Assembly (NCBI GenBank): GCA_036937835.1
Contig: CM072873.1
Coordinates: 12,822,001-12,886,000 of the forward strand
Length of the DNA: 64,000 bases
From: Pampus argenteus
Taxonomy: Eukaryota; Chordata; Actinopteri; Scombriformes; Stromateidae
Direction of reading: 5' to 3'
Of the stretch, positions 1 to 14,508 are shown in pieces (position 1 is the stretch's first letter; every line of letters starts with the position of its first letter). The notes below the pieces were generated by a model. It made no database searches, was not told the DNA's origin, and was given only the letters and a program-made list of their open reading frames with translations. The translations under genes and the position numbers were made by a program.

Positions 1-1048
1 GCCTCAGACCTAACAAGATGATTAAGGTCGGACCTTGTAAAAAGGATCTGAGACTCCTGAACTCTTAGGTGCCAAATTTTTTGTTCAATTTATGACAACA
101 AAAAATTAACCATGCATTAATATTTGCTGAAAATGTATTTTTTTCATATCCTAGAGAGGCTGTGTTTCCATCTTTCCAATAAAAAATAAAAATATCACCA
201 AAATGTTATTTGTTGTATGCAAATGGAACTGCTTCTCAAACATTGTATGACTGTATGTGTCCCATGTCTTGACATAGAAAGAAGAGTCTTTAGAATAATT
301 AAGATCTGTTCTTTCAGCTCTGTTTGAAATTCAGTTACCACTGTGAAAAAGCTTAAGGGCTTTAGTTATTCTGTTTGCTGCAGCTGCTTCTGTATGTACT
401 GAGCCCAGCTATGTTGGTATCATCACCACCTGGCTAACAAGGCTTTCCGTGGCAACACGTGATCTCAGAGCCTGCCAGCACAATATTGTCATCACTCTTT
501 CACAATTGGTGACTTGTGACAGAATTATTTGTAACAGATGTGGGATTATAGTCCTACACAAACACAAGCTCCAAACTGCCACCGACCCAAACCTACAGCG
601 GGAGTAGTAATGTTAAGATGTACAGATTCATATCTCTATTTAGCAGCAGGATGTTTTGGTAGATTTTACATCGGATTTATTGCAACTCAGAGACTTGTGA
701 CAAAAACATAATTTTTAGTTGCAATTACTTGTATATAATAATATTCGCTCATAGTGAAAAACCATCCTAGCCCGTCCTGTCTCGTAATACCACTTTGTAC
801 CTCGAGAGGCGATAGTGAATCACTGTAGCGTCCAGTGGAGACCAAAAACAGAGCTAAGAGGAGAGTGATAATTGGTCTTATATTCCTCAGGTGGTCAGAA
901 ACAAGACTTCAAATGAATGCTAACTTTTCTCCATGTCTGCTGGGTGTATAAATAAGCAACTACTAACATTTCCAGTTTCCAGTTCTTATAAACCTGTTGA
1001 TTCTTTCATTATTTGAGTCTACAACCAAGTCAATTTCCTCTTCCGTAG
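1..1048 (+). other. slc4a11 upstream intron (partial)
   Basis: AT-rich sequence with no exon recognisable against the SLC4A11 N-domain in any frame. By position it is the intron preceding the first visible exon. A polypyrimidine tract and AG (caatttcctcttccgtag) end it at 1048. No promoter-like or repeat feature stands out. Confidence 0.7.
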
Positions 1049-1256
1049 AAAAGTACCAAGACAGCGATGGAGCTGGGCAGGACGTTCGCCACCCTGTTCT
1101 CTGACATCTCCTTCAGACAGAAGCTGCTGGAGACGAAGACGCAGGAGGAGTTTAAGGAGGCGTTGGTGTTCCAGAGGCACCAGCTGACAGCAGCCAACCA
1201 GCAGCCTACAGCTCTGGGGAAGGAGGAGACCGCCCCCCGCAGTAACAAACCCCTCA

Positions 1257-1258
<2 letters not shown>
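1049..1258 (+). CDS. slc4a11: slc4a11 exon: distal part of cytosolic N-terminal domain
   Basis: Seventy codons, phase 0 at both ends. The acceptor is ttccgtag ending at 1048. The donor GT at 1259 is the first dinucleotide of a (GT)n tract that runs to about 1289. The exon carries ARTFA-type motifs (ELGRTFATLFSDI) followed by a linker that diverges from human (TAANQQPTALGKEE), as expected for the loop between the cytosolic and membrane domains. Confidence 0.92.
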
Positions 1259-1292
<34 letters not shown>

Positions 1293-2344
1293 AAGCTGTA
1301 TATTATCCAGTCTGTACAGCCTTTTAGTGTCAGGCTTTTAGGCACATTTCCACACGTTTTGAAGCAGCATGTATTCCTATGACAGCATTATGAGTCATTG
1401 TCACTTCCCTGAGCACTCCCTAATTTTCCTCTATGTGTTAGAGTCGGGGTATTATCCTCATCTTCCTTCCTCACCTTCCACTTACTCCTCGTCATCTCAT
1501 TTCTTTACAGAGCCCTGAGAGAAATGAGGCTATGCACATATATTTACACATTTCAACTTTTAAAAAAAAAATCTCTGCAGTCTTCTTTTTTCCACCCCCT
1601 CCTCTTCCTCCTTCTCCTCCTCCTCCTCCTCCTCCTCCTCTCCTCGCTTGGCTGGCCTGACTCCTCCATCTTTTCTCTCTCCCTAATCAATCAGCATCAA
1701 CTCCTGCCAGGCCTCCTCAGTGGGTAAATGACCTTACATCTTTCACAGTCCTGTCAAAACTCCACACCCCTTAGCTACACATGCATGTACACACAGACAC
1801 ACACACACACACACACACATCCAGAGGGGCTCTGCTCAATGCCACGGACCAACATCTCCTCCTAATGTTTCCGTTGACAGGCCAGAGCTCGCAGACATTT
1901 CCCCTTGTGTTTTTTTTTGTGTTTTTTTTTTTTATAGCGGAGGATTTTGTTAGGTGTTTATCCCAAGGCTTGAAAGGCTCAGTGCCACTCAGTGAAAGAG
2001 GGATATAGAGAGAGACAGATGGAGAGAAAGGGGGGGAGAGAGAGCAGGGGGAATCAAGAGGGAATAGAAAATGATAAAATGAGAGAGAAAGCAACAGGGA
2101 AAGAGAGACCACCTGCCTTCTTCACCTCCTTCTATATTTCTGAAATTGACATTGGACCTCCTGCAACAACACACCACCTTTCCTTTATACCTGAAGAAAC
2201 AAGGCCCTATTGTTGTTGTGCTTTAATGTTTTCACCTTTCCGTTGCCTCACTCTATCGACTGTTCAGGACGAATGGCAAACGGGTGGACAGTAATTCCTC
2301 TTTGAGACTTTTGTTTACTGAACTTGAGCCAAAAGCTTGTAATC

Positions 2345-2384
<40 letters not shown>

Positions 2385-5300
2385 ACACTCACCAACTCCC
2401 TTGTAATAATAAATGGTTCCATGATGTATAGGTTTTAGTGTATGAACAGTGCTTGTTTAACATAAAACTATGCCGCCTGCTCAAAGAAGAAAAAATGCTG
2501 ATGCTGTTGTTTGTTTTGATGTTGTTTACATTGGGGTAAATTACTTTGTTCTGCCAAAGACCATCAAAAGTTTTTAAAATGACAAGGGAGCAATGATTTC
2601 TCCATGGACTTTTCCTATTCATACAACTCTCTGACTCCACATTGTCAAGCACTCCAATTAATTGCGTAATGCTATGTTCAAGAATAAAATGAAACATTGG
2701 TAATTGGATAATTTTCTCGGTAAGCTCAGTCAAAACTGCACTTTTACTATCTTCTGTCGTGTTTTTAAGAAGCACTTCAAGTCTCCTTTTGGATCTCAAG
2801 ACCATTTTCCTTCTCTTGACTTCTAAAAATACACAAAATATTGTATCCTTCACTGTTGTCATTTCTTTGTCATTTTTTATCATTCTAGGGACACGGGGGT
2901 CTTTAGTAAATGTACATCTATATGTGACCATGCTCCTCTGCTTATGCTGTTTTGGATTATGTATTTAAAGCTTTTCTAGGACTACCTCTTATATTTAATG
3001 AGTCAAATCATCTGTGAGAGCGTTCCCTGTGGATTCCGTGTCTTAGCTTAATCATCAAATGGGCTTTTTTTTTTTTTTTTTAAATCGAAATGTGTCATTG
3101 TGCACAGCAGAGTGAAGATAAAGTTGGGGAGTGTAGTCTCATGCCTTACATGCTGTGGCATTTTTATTTATTTAATTTTTTTTGGTAAAATGTAGAATTT
3201 TCAAAAACATTGTTAATTATTAAGGATAAAATTCTGATGAATATGTAGTTTAATTGTTGTAAAGCACCTCACAAACTCATTTATATTATAATATTCTCTA
3301 CAAAAGGGATCTTTAGAGTCGTCGTACCTTTTCAGTCCAACATCCAACACTTAAAGACAAACTAATATTAATAGCAGTAGTTCAGACCTGCATAAGTAGA
3401 CACACTGCTGTTGTCACCTAAAGACAAGGAGGACAGGAGTAAAATGTTTTTGCAATTTTTACATCAGCAGGCATTCAGTGTTTTTTAGGTTATATATTTC
3501 TTATTATTTCCACCTGTTAGATTAAATAAAATAATTATATCATCATAGAAATTTAGCTTGTGTCTGTAAAACATGTAAAGTTACCTTTTGAAGATTTTGT
3601 AAACTAATGTGTAATTTATTACCATTTCATATGTGAACACAAACACTTCCATCCATCTGGTAAACATGTGTGTTATTTGTCTGGAACACTAACTATTGTA
3701 CCAATAAACAACAGACCCATCCAAGTTTACCCTTATTCATTCATTCATTCAACATGGGATTTAATTAACCTTTATTGCTCATTTCCATTTATAGTTTTTT
3801 TAAGCCTCACAGACTCTTTCTAGTATTCAGCAGAATATACTATGAAATGTTCAGTATAATTTTTTAAACATACACACAAGCAACATATATAAAAAGAGAA
3901 AAAAAAAACTGCAGTTGTAAGTGTCATTGCCTGAAGGTGCCACAAATGTCAAAACTGCAGCAGCTGTTACCTTCCTTGCAAACTGCTTCTACTGTTACTT
4001 GTATTGGCTATATGTTGCACAGCTTGGACTGAAGCTTGTCCTGCTTCAGTTACTTTGCATCAGCGAGTCTATGTCCTTGTTAAAAATCTAACCTCTTTTC
4101 CCATCTGTCCACAGTGTACAGATTTCTTCAAAGCCGGCCGGGGGATTTATGAGGACTTGTGCCGCAGACTGCCTCTCTACACCTCTGACTTCACAGATGG
4201 TAGGCAGGACCTGGACTTGTAGTGAAAGTGAATCATCTTCCTTATTATGCCACACCAGGGTGCCTGTGGCAGCTCCTCATTTGTCTGTAAACCCTTTGCC
4301 TCAAATACATCTGTGCTGCATCTGTGCCACATCGAGGGTCAACTCTTGCTTAAATGACTCAGATGTCTTACTGTTCGCTTATGTTCCTGTATGTCCAATA
4401 TTATTGTAATTTCCCATGTCATCAGACAAGGACATTGTCTTATATATTCCTATTGCAATCTCAGCAGGCTGGTGGTTTTATTGACTCATCAAGTCATACT
4501 CTTTCTGCAACACCACTGCCCCCTCTCCAATAAATGTGTACATGTAACATGACCTTATGACTTTGTTTTTTTGTTTTTTTTTAAAGGCTGTTTTAATGTA
4601 CATCTAACCAGGACAAAGTTGTCGAACTGGATTCTCCTCAGCTGCTCTTTTTCTTTTCCTCATTTCATAAAATCCAAACATTCATTATGCCAACAAAATC
4701 AAGATATTTCTGTCTTGTGAGTGTCATCAGATAATAATCATCTGATGAAGGTCACAGGACCAAAACTGTGATCACATTAGAGCCCAATTAATGTGTTTTA
4801 TTCCAGGAAATGATGAATGGCACAAAACAGAAACAAATTACTAGTATTTTTAAGAAGGGCAATAGGTTAGTGTTAGCCTTTGTAGAATAGTTTTACTGTA
4901 CGTACTGTTCCATATTGTAGAGGTACTGAATGATGAACTCTGTTAATGTTTTTGTCCTTTTGAAATTAAGTGTTGAGCCTCCTCCTCCGCTCTATTATGA
5001 TATATGGATATGACTCGTGTTTTGTGTTTGTCTCCCCGCAGGTGTAGTTGGCAGTAATAAAACCCTACTGAAGTACATGACCACAGCCATCTTCCTCTAC
5101 ATTGCCATCCTCCTCCCCGCCATCGCTTTTGGCTCCCTCAATGACGAGAGTACACGTGGTGAAATTGGTACGAGGACATACTCAAAAATACTCACCTGGA
5201 CACCTTTTCTCAGAAGCTCTGGTTAAACTGAATATCCCAGACAGCATAATGAGCAAGTTCATTAATTCCCTTTACATCAACTGTTACACCAAATAATATA

Positions 5301-7592
5301 ACGATGCAATAAAACGCAAAGTTATTGATTGTGCAGTATTTTAATAGGAATCCAGGAATTAAACTGCAGAGTTTGATATTTGGCTAGTGGTTTATACAAG
5401 TGCAAACATTGCTGTTTTTTTTATTATTTTTTATTTTATATACTATTATTTAGGCTACCTTAAAACGACATCAATCAATTTTTGACCACTAGAGGGCAGA
5501 TAATTCCCCCCAAAAAACGGCAGTCCTACGGCCCTGACATATTACTACCTGATTAAGTTATTACTGGTAGTATGGATTGTGATAAGTCCCCCGCCACCTA
5601 AAATGTATGTTTTGCTTATTGATACATCACTCATAAAGTTTCTCTTTTTTTATCTTAAATCTCATTGTTTACGTGTGTACATACAATCAGGATTTGTGAC
5701 ATCACAACTAGTTTGGAAGACAATCTTCATCCAGTATGCGACTTACACAATTGTGATGTGGAAACTTGACACCTCCAGTGCACATACACTGACGATAGAG
5801 TGAAGCGGGAAACATCTTGCATTCATCAGATAAACTTTTGAAATATATCTGGATTTTTTTTTTTTTTTTAAGAGGGAGGAGTAGATTTAGTAATTTTAAC
5901 TTATTGTGGGAAAATCATATCAGACCTAAATTATTATTCAAAGCAGAGTACTTTTATATGTCTTAAAACATGTCTAATGGGGATTGTAGAAAATGTTTTG
6001 GCTTGTATTAACATTCCCTGTTTAAAAAAAACAAAACAACAACTTTAGTTTCTGTTCAACTCTAGAGAAGAACATTAATCATTTCCTCCTGTTTCATCTC
6101 TGTGTGTGTTCCTCTCTTTCCAGATGTTCAGAAGACCATCATCGGTCAGAGTATTGGTGGGGTCATCTACTCGTTGTTTGCCGGTTCTCCTCTAGTGATC
6201 CCTCTAACCACAGCTCCCCTTGCCATCTTCATCAGTGGTAGGATTTTTCTCTTTCATTCAAATCAGCTCAGCCAAAACACACTTATCTCTCTGCCAGTTT
6301 CTGCCAACGGCCAATTTGAAAAGGGTGGGTGGGGTACTAAGAAGCTTATGTCAAAAATCAAGAGGAGGAGGCACCCAACTGTGTAGAACAGCAGCTAGAA
6401 ACTCTTGCTTCCTCATCTGTTCCCACTTTTACCAGAAAACAGCAATGTTAGAGTCGTTTGTTCACACATTTGCCCCTAATGAGTGTTCCCGGTGAGGTTG
6501 AACAGTAAGAACATATCTCCAAAAACGTCTTTCAGGAATAAGGAAAATAACTTTTTTGGTTTTTTTTCACTGATCTTACATAATGGTTTGTTACAGAGGC
6601 CTATGGGTCGGGAAACTCGCTCATTGCATACACCAACATGTAAACTTTATATTCAGTTCAGAGAGACAACAGCACGTAAACTGTTACCCAGGGGCAGTGT
6701 TTCGTAGTTTGGACTTTAAACGATCTTGATGGCTGGAAGTTGCAGAATCAGGCAGTGATGAGGAAAAGCAGGGACTCCGAGGCCAAGATGTAGTTTTAAT
6801 ACCAAAGCTGTTTGTTGGGTTTGTGGTGTAATGATCTTTGAAGTAAATGGGTTAGAACTGCGCTAAGCACATTCTCATGGGAATAATTATAGTACATTTC
6901 CAACAAGCTGTCTGAGCAGAACAATGACTTGTTTGTAAAGTTGTAACTCATCTGCGCACAAATCTGCTCAAGATTACACGTAAATCGTTTTGGTTGTAAC
7001 AAAGCCTTTACAATTCTTTTGTCCATTTTATGCTTGAATGAAATGTGTTAGTTTTTCCTTTTTGTGGTTTCTGTGTGTGTGTGTGTAAAATCAATATCTG
7101 CCCAACCCTATGTAGAAATCTCTAATAAAGTTCTTCCTTAGATTTTGTTTATGAATAGCTGTAGCAAAAATAGTCATTTTGTTCTTTTATGATTTATTTT
7201 TTGGAGCATGTATGTATGACCAGAATACAAAAAGATGATCGATACTGTGCCTCATTAACCTAATTTGTTTTTCTTATTTATGGATTGAATCAGCATTTAA
7301 AACACCATTTAGATGAAACTTTAAGAAATAATGCATTTTTGAGCTTTTTTATATATATTATAAGTTAGTGTTGAATCATTTTTGGGAGTATACATGATTA
7401 CTGCTCCCTCATATTATTTACATAGTGGTAATAAGGATTAATAATAACCTTGCAGTGATCCGAGGAATCTGTGATGACTACAACCTGGACTTCCCGGCTT
7501 TCTACGCTTGCATCGGTCTGTGGAACTGCCTCTTCCTCATCCTGGGAGGGATCTTCAATGTCAGTCTCGTCATGAAGCTCTTCAAAAGGTCT

Positions 7593-7623
<31 letters not shown>

Positions 7624-10600
7624 TTTCTATCTTAATTAATTACATGTGAGTTTATGCAATTTATAGACTTAATTATAAAAATAAATTTGTCTGGCAGTAT
7701 GCTTCCTTCTCTGTCAGACAGAAAAATGTTTCAGATTGGGTGGTCATGTCAGTGTCTGCAGCAGAGTCGTTGGCACTCAAAAGAAAAGTCTGTTTTGTAC
7801 AACAAACAGTTTATAATCCATTGAGTCCATTTTGTTTGACAGCTTCCATCCTCTATATCTGGAGCTTCAGATCTTTTCTTCTGGTTCTCTTTTAGAAGTC
7901 CATTTAATAGTTTTAAGGGCTCTCTCATACCCTCTACCATCACTAAACACTGTGGGGAAAGCGTGAAATAGTCTAAATTCTAAATAACGTTTAATGAATT
8001 TATATTTTTACTCATTTCCGTTCTTACTTACTTTCTTTGTATTTATGTGATGAGTTTCTGTGCCTTGTGTTTTGTTTCACTGCTGCGCAACTAATGGTTA
8101 TTAGACAAATAAAGTGACAGATTTTTATTGGGTTCTATTAAGATTGACTAAAACCGCAGGATCATTTTCAGAAATAAAAACATTAATTAAAACATAAGCA
8201 TGCAAATTGTAATTTGACATGTTATATTTTTTTATATAAATTTCAAGTTAAATGCTTGTTTAGAAGTTATTTAGTTACATTACAAGCTGTGTGTGTCTGA
8301 TTAGGATTGGGTGCTTGGACACCTGTATATCTGCATGCATGTGCAGTTTTATGTCTTTAGAGGTACAATATTTGAAGGTCTGTACAAGAATTTTGTGTGT
8401 GTATCACAACATGTATAGATTATAATACAAACGATATTTCATACTTCCATTTTTGATTTTGTTTATATGATGTTTTCTAGTTTAATTCAGTAGCAATAAC
8501 TATCAAATATTTTCTAAATCTTAATTTTCTTTTCACCAATATTTTCTAGTTGTATTGATGGATCTTTTATTATTATTATTTCATTACGTTTTTCTCGTTT
8601 CTCATTATATATATTTTTAATTTCTGTTCATTTAACACCTTGTTTTTTTTTGTTTGTTTTGATATACTGTGCTATATATCAAACTTGATTGTCACTTTTA
8701 TGATGTAATGTTGCTATGTTTTTCCAGATCAACAGAGGAGGTCATTGCCCTGTTCATTTCCATTGCATTTGTGGTCGACGCAGTCAAAGGCACAGTCAAA
8801 AGTAAGTTACTGAAACACATGACAGATGCCAGTCTTCTTTGCTTTCACAGCTCAGCCTGTAGCTTGTCTCCCATTGATTGGACTGTGGCCTTTTCTTGGC
8901 ATGTTACTGGTGTTTTACCTATGTAAGTCAACCACCAGCCCTCGGATAATAATTAACTAAAGAACTAACTAAAAATATCCAAATCTAAATATTTTAAAGA
9001 GATTGTAAAGAAATATTATTATTTATACGAGCAGCTCACTAATTAATAATATGTCTGTCCTCGACTAAAATAATCTTTTGTTGACTCGTAGTCATAAGAT
9101 CTCTTCAACTTGTCATTTTGTACATTTAATTAAAATCCGTTAAATAGCTTTTCCCAGTATTATAGTTCTACAGATGAGTTAATGAATGCAGAAGGAACAA
9201 ACCACATTTCTTTATTTCAGTGTGATGCCAGATATAATTTTCCAGAAATCACTACTTACAGTAGATTATTTAAAAATAGACCATAAAAGATGACATCAAC
9301 AACAAAAACAAAAAATCAAACAACCAAGACCCTAACAACTGGTTTACTAATGTAATGTAATGAAGGCAGTCATTCTCATTAAAGATTTGACAAATATATA
9401 TTATATCATATTTGGTGAAACAGAGACCTCTGCATAGTTTAGTGGTGGAGAGACAGAAATAAACACATAACGTCTTGTGGTACTCTGGCTCTAAATGAAT
9501 CAGTCCAGATTTTGTCTGCAGACATATTTCACCATCCCTGGCTTTACTTTTCAGCTCATCCTAGTATATCATAAATATTTTACACAATTTAATTTTCCAA
9601 AAAATGAGATGATGATAGCAGACTGTAATTTATTTTGAATGTGATGTTGTCCTGTTTGAGATTGCCAGTGCAGTAGTTCAATTTTCAGAAACCATTTGTA
9701 AAATACGCTCCGAGCTCATATGCCATTACCATAATATTAACCTATGCCATTTTATTGACACTTTTCATTCAAAATATTTCCCAGGAACATGAATGAATAC
9801 GTTCTGTGTTTTTTTTTTCTAGAACTTTACTTGGCCTGTAACTTTCTTCAAGTTTTTTTGAAAAGGCCTGCGGAGGGAGCGTTATACAGGTTGTGTCACA
9901 CAATCTTCAGTGATGATAGAAAATATTTCTACTTGTGTGGCACTTTTATAGACATTTCTTTTTTTAAATGGTAAGAGAAGAGAGAGAGAATTTAACATTA
10001 CAGCCTTCACCAAGATCTTTGCTAACGAAGCAGACGCACATCGTGATTTTGGGGTTGATTTAAGTTCTGAAGTGGGTGTCTGGACTGATCAGGCCAAGTC
10101 AATAGTTCAAAATAGTTGGCGATAAATTTAATAGTTAGCAACCGATAGATTAAGCGATTTAATCGTTGCAACATTACATGTTTGACACAGAAAAGCTTCA
10201 GAGAAAGAAGAGATGCAGCATGACGTGCAACAAAGCTCCCTCACTGAATTCGACCCAGGAAGGTTGCGAGTACATAGTCAGGCTGTTAAACCACAAGGCT
10301 ACCATGTGCTGAGCTGAATACTGGTGATGTGGTCTCAGTCTTTCACAGGTACTACCACTCACCAACGCTGGCCAACAGAAGCATAGTGGAATTCCCCCGA
10401 GGTGGTGACCTGTTGGGGGGAAACACGAGCGAGGTGGCAGCTGGGTTGGTGCTCAACACCCTCCCTGAATCCTTCATCCAGTGCACTCGAGAGAGACCTG
10501 TGCTCTGCCTCCTGCTGATGATGGGAACATTATGGATGGGCTACACCCTCTACCAGTTTAAAAGGAGGTATGTGCAGCACTGCAGAACTGCAGCACTCTT

Positions 10601-13600
10601 AAATCACTGGAGAAGTTTAAATTGTGTTTGGATGGAAGTACTGCTGGCTAGGATGAATACTGCTGAGTAGGGCGGTATAAGATTGTCAGGAGTGACAGAG
10701 CTTGCAGGAACTTTCCAGACGGTCTCTTACAAAGCTCCCTTTTCTGTTAAAGCTTCTGTTGTTGTCTGTGATTTAATAGACATTAATATTCTACTTCTGA
10801 TTGCTCCCAGTAATCAAATCAACATCAAAGCTGGATTCAATTGTGTAAGCAAAAGGCGGACCAAGGTACTTCAGCAGTGTCAGGATTGCAGCCATTGTCC
10901 GTGTCTTGTCCATAGTAATTGTATTCCTCTGTTATTTGTCTCTCCCCACTCTCTCTCTCTCTCTCTCTCCCCACTCTCTCTCTCTCTATCTGTGTCTCTT
11001 TCTTTTTTTCTTTCTTTCTTTCTGTATCTCTCTCTCTCTCTCTTTCAGTCCATTCCTGCATGCCAAAGTGAGGGAGGTGCTGTCGGACTGCGCCCTGCCG
11101 ATTTCAGTGCTCGTGTTCTCCTTCATCGGCTCCTACCTTTTCAGTGATATTGAGCGTTAGTATCATTTATTGCTTCCCCGGGCAGTTTTTCATGTACAGG
11201 ATTATCACAGTGTGTGTGTCAGCCTGCAACACAGCCTGCCACAAAATCTGAAAGAGGTTCACTGTGCAAGACTATGAAGTCACAGTTCTTTACCTCATTT
11301 GTCGGCTAAAATCACTCAGGCACTTATTCACCTGAGCATTACAACAGTAGATATGTTTCATACTGAAATTGCCGATGAAGAAACCAGTCAGAGATGCACA
11401 TCATAGATTTAGCAAATTCAAAACTTTTTGAATGTGTTTCATTCACAGATACACACTCACACACCAATGGCAGGAGAGCCTGTTATGCGAGGCACTGGCC
11501 ATTGAGTCCTTTTGGGGTTCATTGTCTTAGACAGGGACATTTGGACAGGCATAGCTGAGGACTGAACCATCAACCTTCTCTACCACCTGAGCCACAGCTG
11601 CCCAATTCTTTCAAAAGCGACCCTGAACCTGAAAATGAACTGACATAACAGAATTTTAAGCCTCAATAATTGGATGTTTCCTGAAATACACTTTTGGAGT
11701 CGTATAGACAGATTTCTTCCTCTGTCTATAAATCAGAGAAACAGATATTTTTTTAACATAGTTGCTCATCTTTTGTACTGATGATTCATCCTGGATCGTT
11801 TCAGGCCCATCCAAGCCTCATAAGGGCTCCAAATGTCACTAAAATTGTCCATGCAGAAAGTGAACAGATCTTTTATGTCCCTGGATGTCTTAGATGACTC
11901 CTCCTGCTTCACAGCTCTATGAAACATGCACAGGCAAATATGTTTTGCGTTTAATTAATGATGAAGTTATTAGCAGTGTTGCTGTAGTGTTAACTGGGGC
12001 AAACAGGACTGAGGGAATAAAAAGTTTATTTCTGACATCAGCAATATTAATGTCAACATTGTTTAGATTGGTTTGTTGTGAAGTAGGCATGTGTAAAAAA
12101 TGTGTACTTTAAATCTGGTAAAAAACAAACAAAAAAAAACCACATCATCTACATGTAAAATGAAGGAAAACAATTATAAAAAACAATCTGTTAGTGTTGA
12201 CTTGTCAGCTATAATTTTGTAACAACACAGTGCTGCTGAAGGGTTCATATGTATTTACATAGAAGGCTTTCTAACTGCAAGGCCACTGTCATTTTGAGCC
12301 TTTATTATCTTTTTATGTTCCTTAATCAAGGCACAGGCCAAAACATATTGGACCACCATTCATTGTTGCCAAGACAGCAGCTGTATTGAAAGGGTTGACA
12401 CAGAAAACCAGAGATGAGCGCCAAACCCCTCAAGTGAATTAAAGTGGCTGGACAATTTACAATTTTATGTTCCTTAACCTCCAGAGACAATAAGTCATAA
12501 GATAATAGACAGAATATTATATTGTTATTTCTTTCTAAATTTAACCAACTGCAATTAATTCAGGGGCATTTTTTTGGAGGGGGGGGGGGTGTCGTATAGA
12601 TATCCAAGATAAGGAAAAAATTAGACACGATTATTGTTGTTGTGAAAACATCACAACCCTTTTGAGACAACGTTATAATTTTAAAGATTCTTTTCAAAAA
12701 AGTCAACTAGAAAAACTTATGGTCATATGGTCATATTTCCAGTTACCTAATTTATCATTTTATTTATTAAACATCTGAATGTCCCACAACTAAAAAAAAT
12801 CTTCATCTCATTGCTTGCTACGGACACTTTTAAACCCCAAAGATATTAAATCAAACATCTGACAATCCAGTAATTAGCAACAGACTCATCTCTAGTTATA
12901 ATGTTTCTTCTTCTTTGATCAGTTCCAGTCTTTAAAGTTCATAACCGGCCCATCTTCAACGTGGCTCCATTTGAGCGGCTGTCGGCCATGAATGTTGTCA
13001 GTGCCATGGGCCTTGGCTTCCTCTTGGCCCTCCTCATCTTCATCGACCAGAACATCGTTGTCTCACTGACGAATGCACCAGAGAACAGGTAAAGACAAAG
13101 ATTAGTTTCCAAGATTATCAGAAACTGTGACTGTGTCCTTCTCTTCTCATGGCCTGTTTCATCTTATGTACGACTTCAGTATTCTAACATTTTTTTTTAA
13201 TGTTTCTTAGTGTTTTGCATGTGTTTAATGGTTCATTTTTGCATCTTGTCAGCGTTTTGGTTCTAGCTGCTAACTTAAACTCTTCCTGTGACCCTTCGAA
13301 AAGCCACCAAGACCCTTTGGGGTTTCACTGACCCTACGTTGGGACCTGCTGCAACCAGATATTTTTCCGGTCTGTTAGTGAGAGCAGATTAACTGAGCCA
13401 GAAACTTGACATCTGAGTAAAATCTTCACATTGAAGGAGTTCTGAAGAGGCCACAATGTTGAGCTTTTACCCTCTTTTTTTATAATTTGCATTAGACAGA
13501 ACTATTTAGATCTCATCAGTCTTCCATAGATATACCATCAACCAGCCCCACAGTAAAAAAATCAATGATGAGGGGATTTTAAACCTTATCTTCTATATTT

Positions 13601-14460
13601 CTTGGGCAGAAAATAATTGGATCTAAATGTCTGTTCCATACAAAGAAGAATTCACTGGAGGGAAAACAATGACTAGAATAGCATAAAAGAGTGTGTTTTC
13701 AGTAACAATGTGTTCATGTAAAATTAAATTACATCCATTGACTGTAAGTGGTGACAATAACAAAAAGGTCAGTAAACACAGTTGAATTGTTTCACCTGAA
13801 CTTCATCCTCTGCGTGTCACTAACAACAGGACAAAAGCTCGAAATGGCTATTTCTGTTCCTTTTTTTTTTATCCAGTGGATTTCTTTATTTGTCTGATGT
13901 CTTCATTTTTCTTTTGTCTTGAAGTTAGTTTTTGTAAACATTTTCCCTACCTGCACAGATCTTTCATAGCATTTCTTGTTTGTTTTCTGTCATCGTTTAT
14001 TTATTCCAAATATCTGTCATTATTCTGTGGATAAACATAGACTGAACAAACCTTAAATCTAATGCATTTTTTTCCTAAAGGGAAATAGGTGAAAATAAAC
14101 CTTGATGACAAATAAAGCCTGCTTTTACTCACTTAGATTCATGCTTGATGCATTTATGTTTTTCTTCTAGTATTATTTATAGTGTTCTGTTTCAATGTCA
14201 TGGTCAAGGTCATGTCAGCAGGACACAAGCCTGCTAGTGTGTCTTTGGGTCTAGACCAGCAGCTCCCAAAGTGGGAGTCAGAACCACAACCAAAGGTGTC
14301 ACTAGAATTTTGAAACAGCAAATGCAGAAAAAAAAACATTTGCTGTTTCAAAATTACTACAATAATTACTTAGTTGCAGGTCCTGCTTTATTTTCACACA
14401 AGCTATAAACGTTGGTCTAGATTAGAACATGGTGTGTTTTAGGGTGACCCCCACCTTGAA

Positions 14461-14508
<48 letters not shown>

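Larger units (their letters stand above)
1259..4114 (+). other. slc4a11 intron rich in simple repeats
   Basis: About 2.9 kb. It contains (GT)n 1259-1289, a pyrimidine CTC tract about 1595-1645, (AC)n about 1796-1819, a purine-rich stretch about 2000-2110 and (CA)n 2346-2382. A 180-codon open frame on the minus strand (2389-2931) shows no recognisable domain. The rest is AT-rich and unremarkable. Confidence 0.75.

Noticed and set aside
1067..1258. ATG at 1067 as the slc4a11 start codon
   Set aside because: The residues before it (KSTKTA) continue the match to the internal part of human SLC4A11 up to a good acceptor, so this Met is internal.
11425..11606. Functional tRNA gene on the minus strand
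   Set aside because: A and B boxes are present, but the body continues into SINE sequence and no cloverleaf forms.
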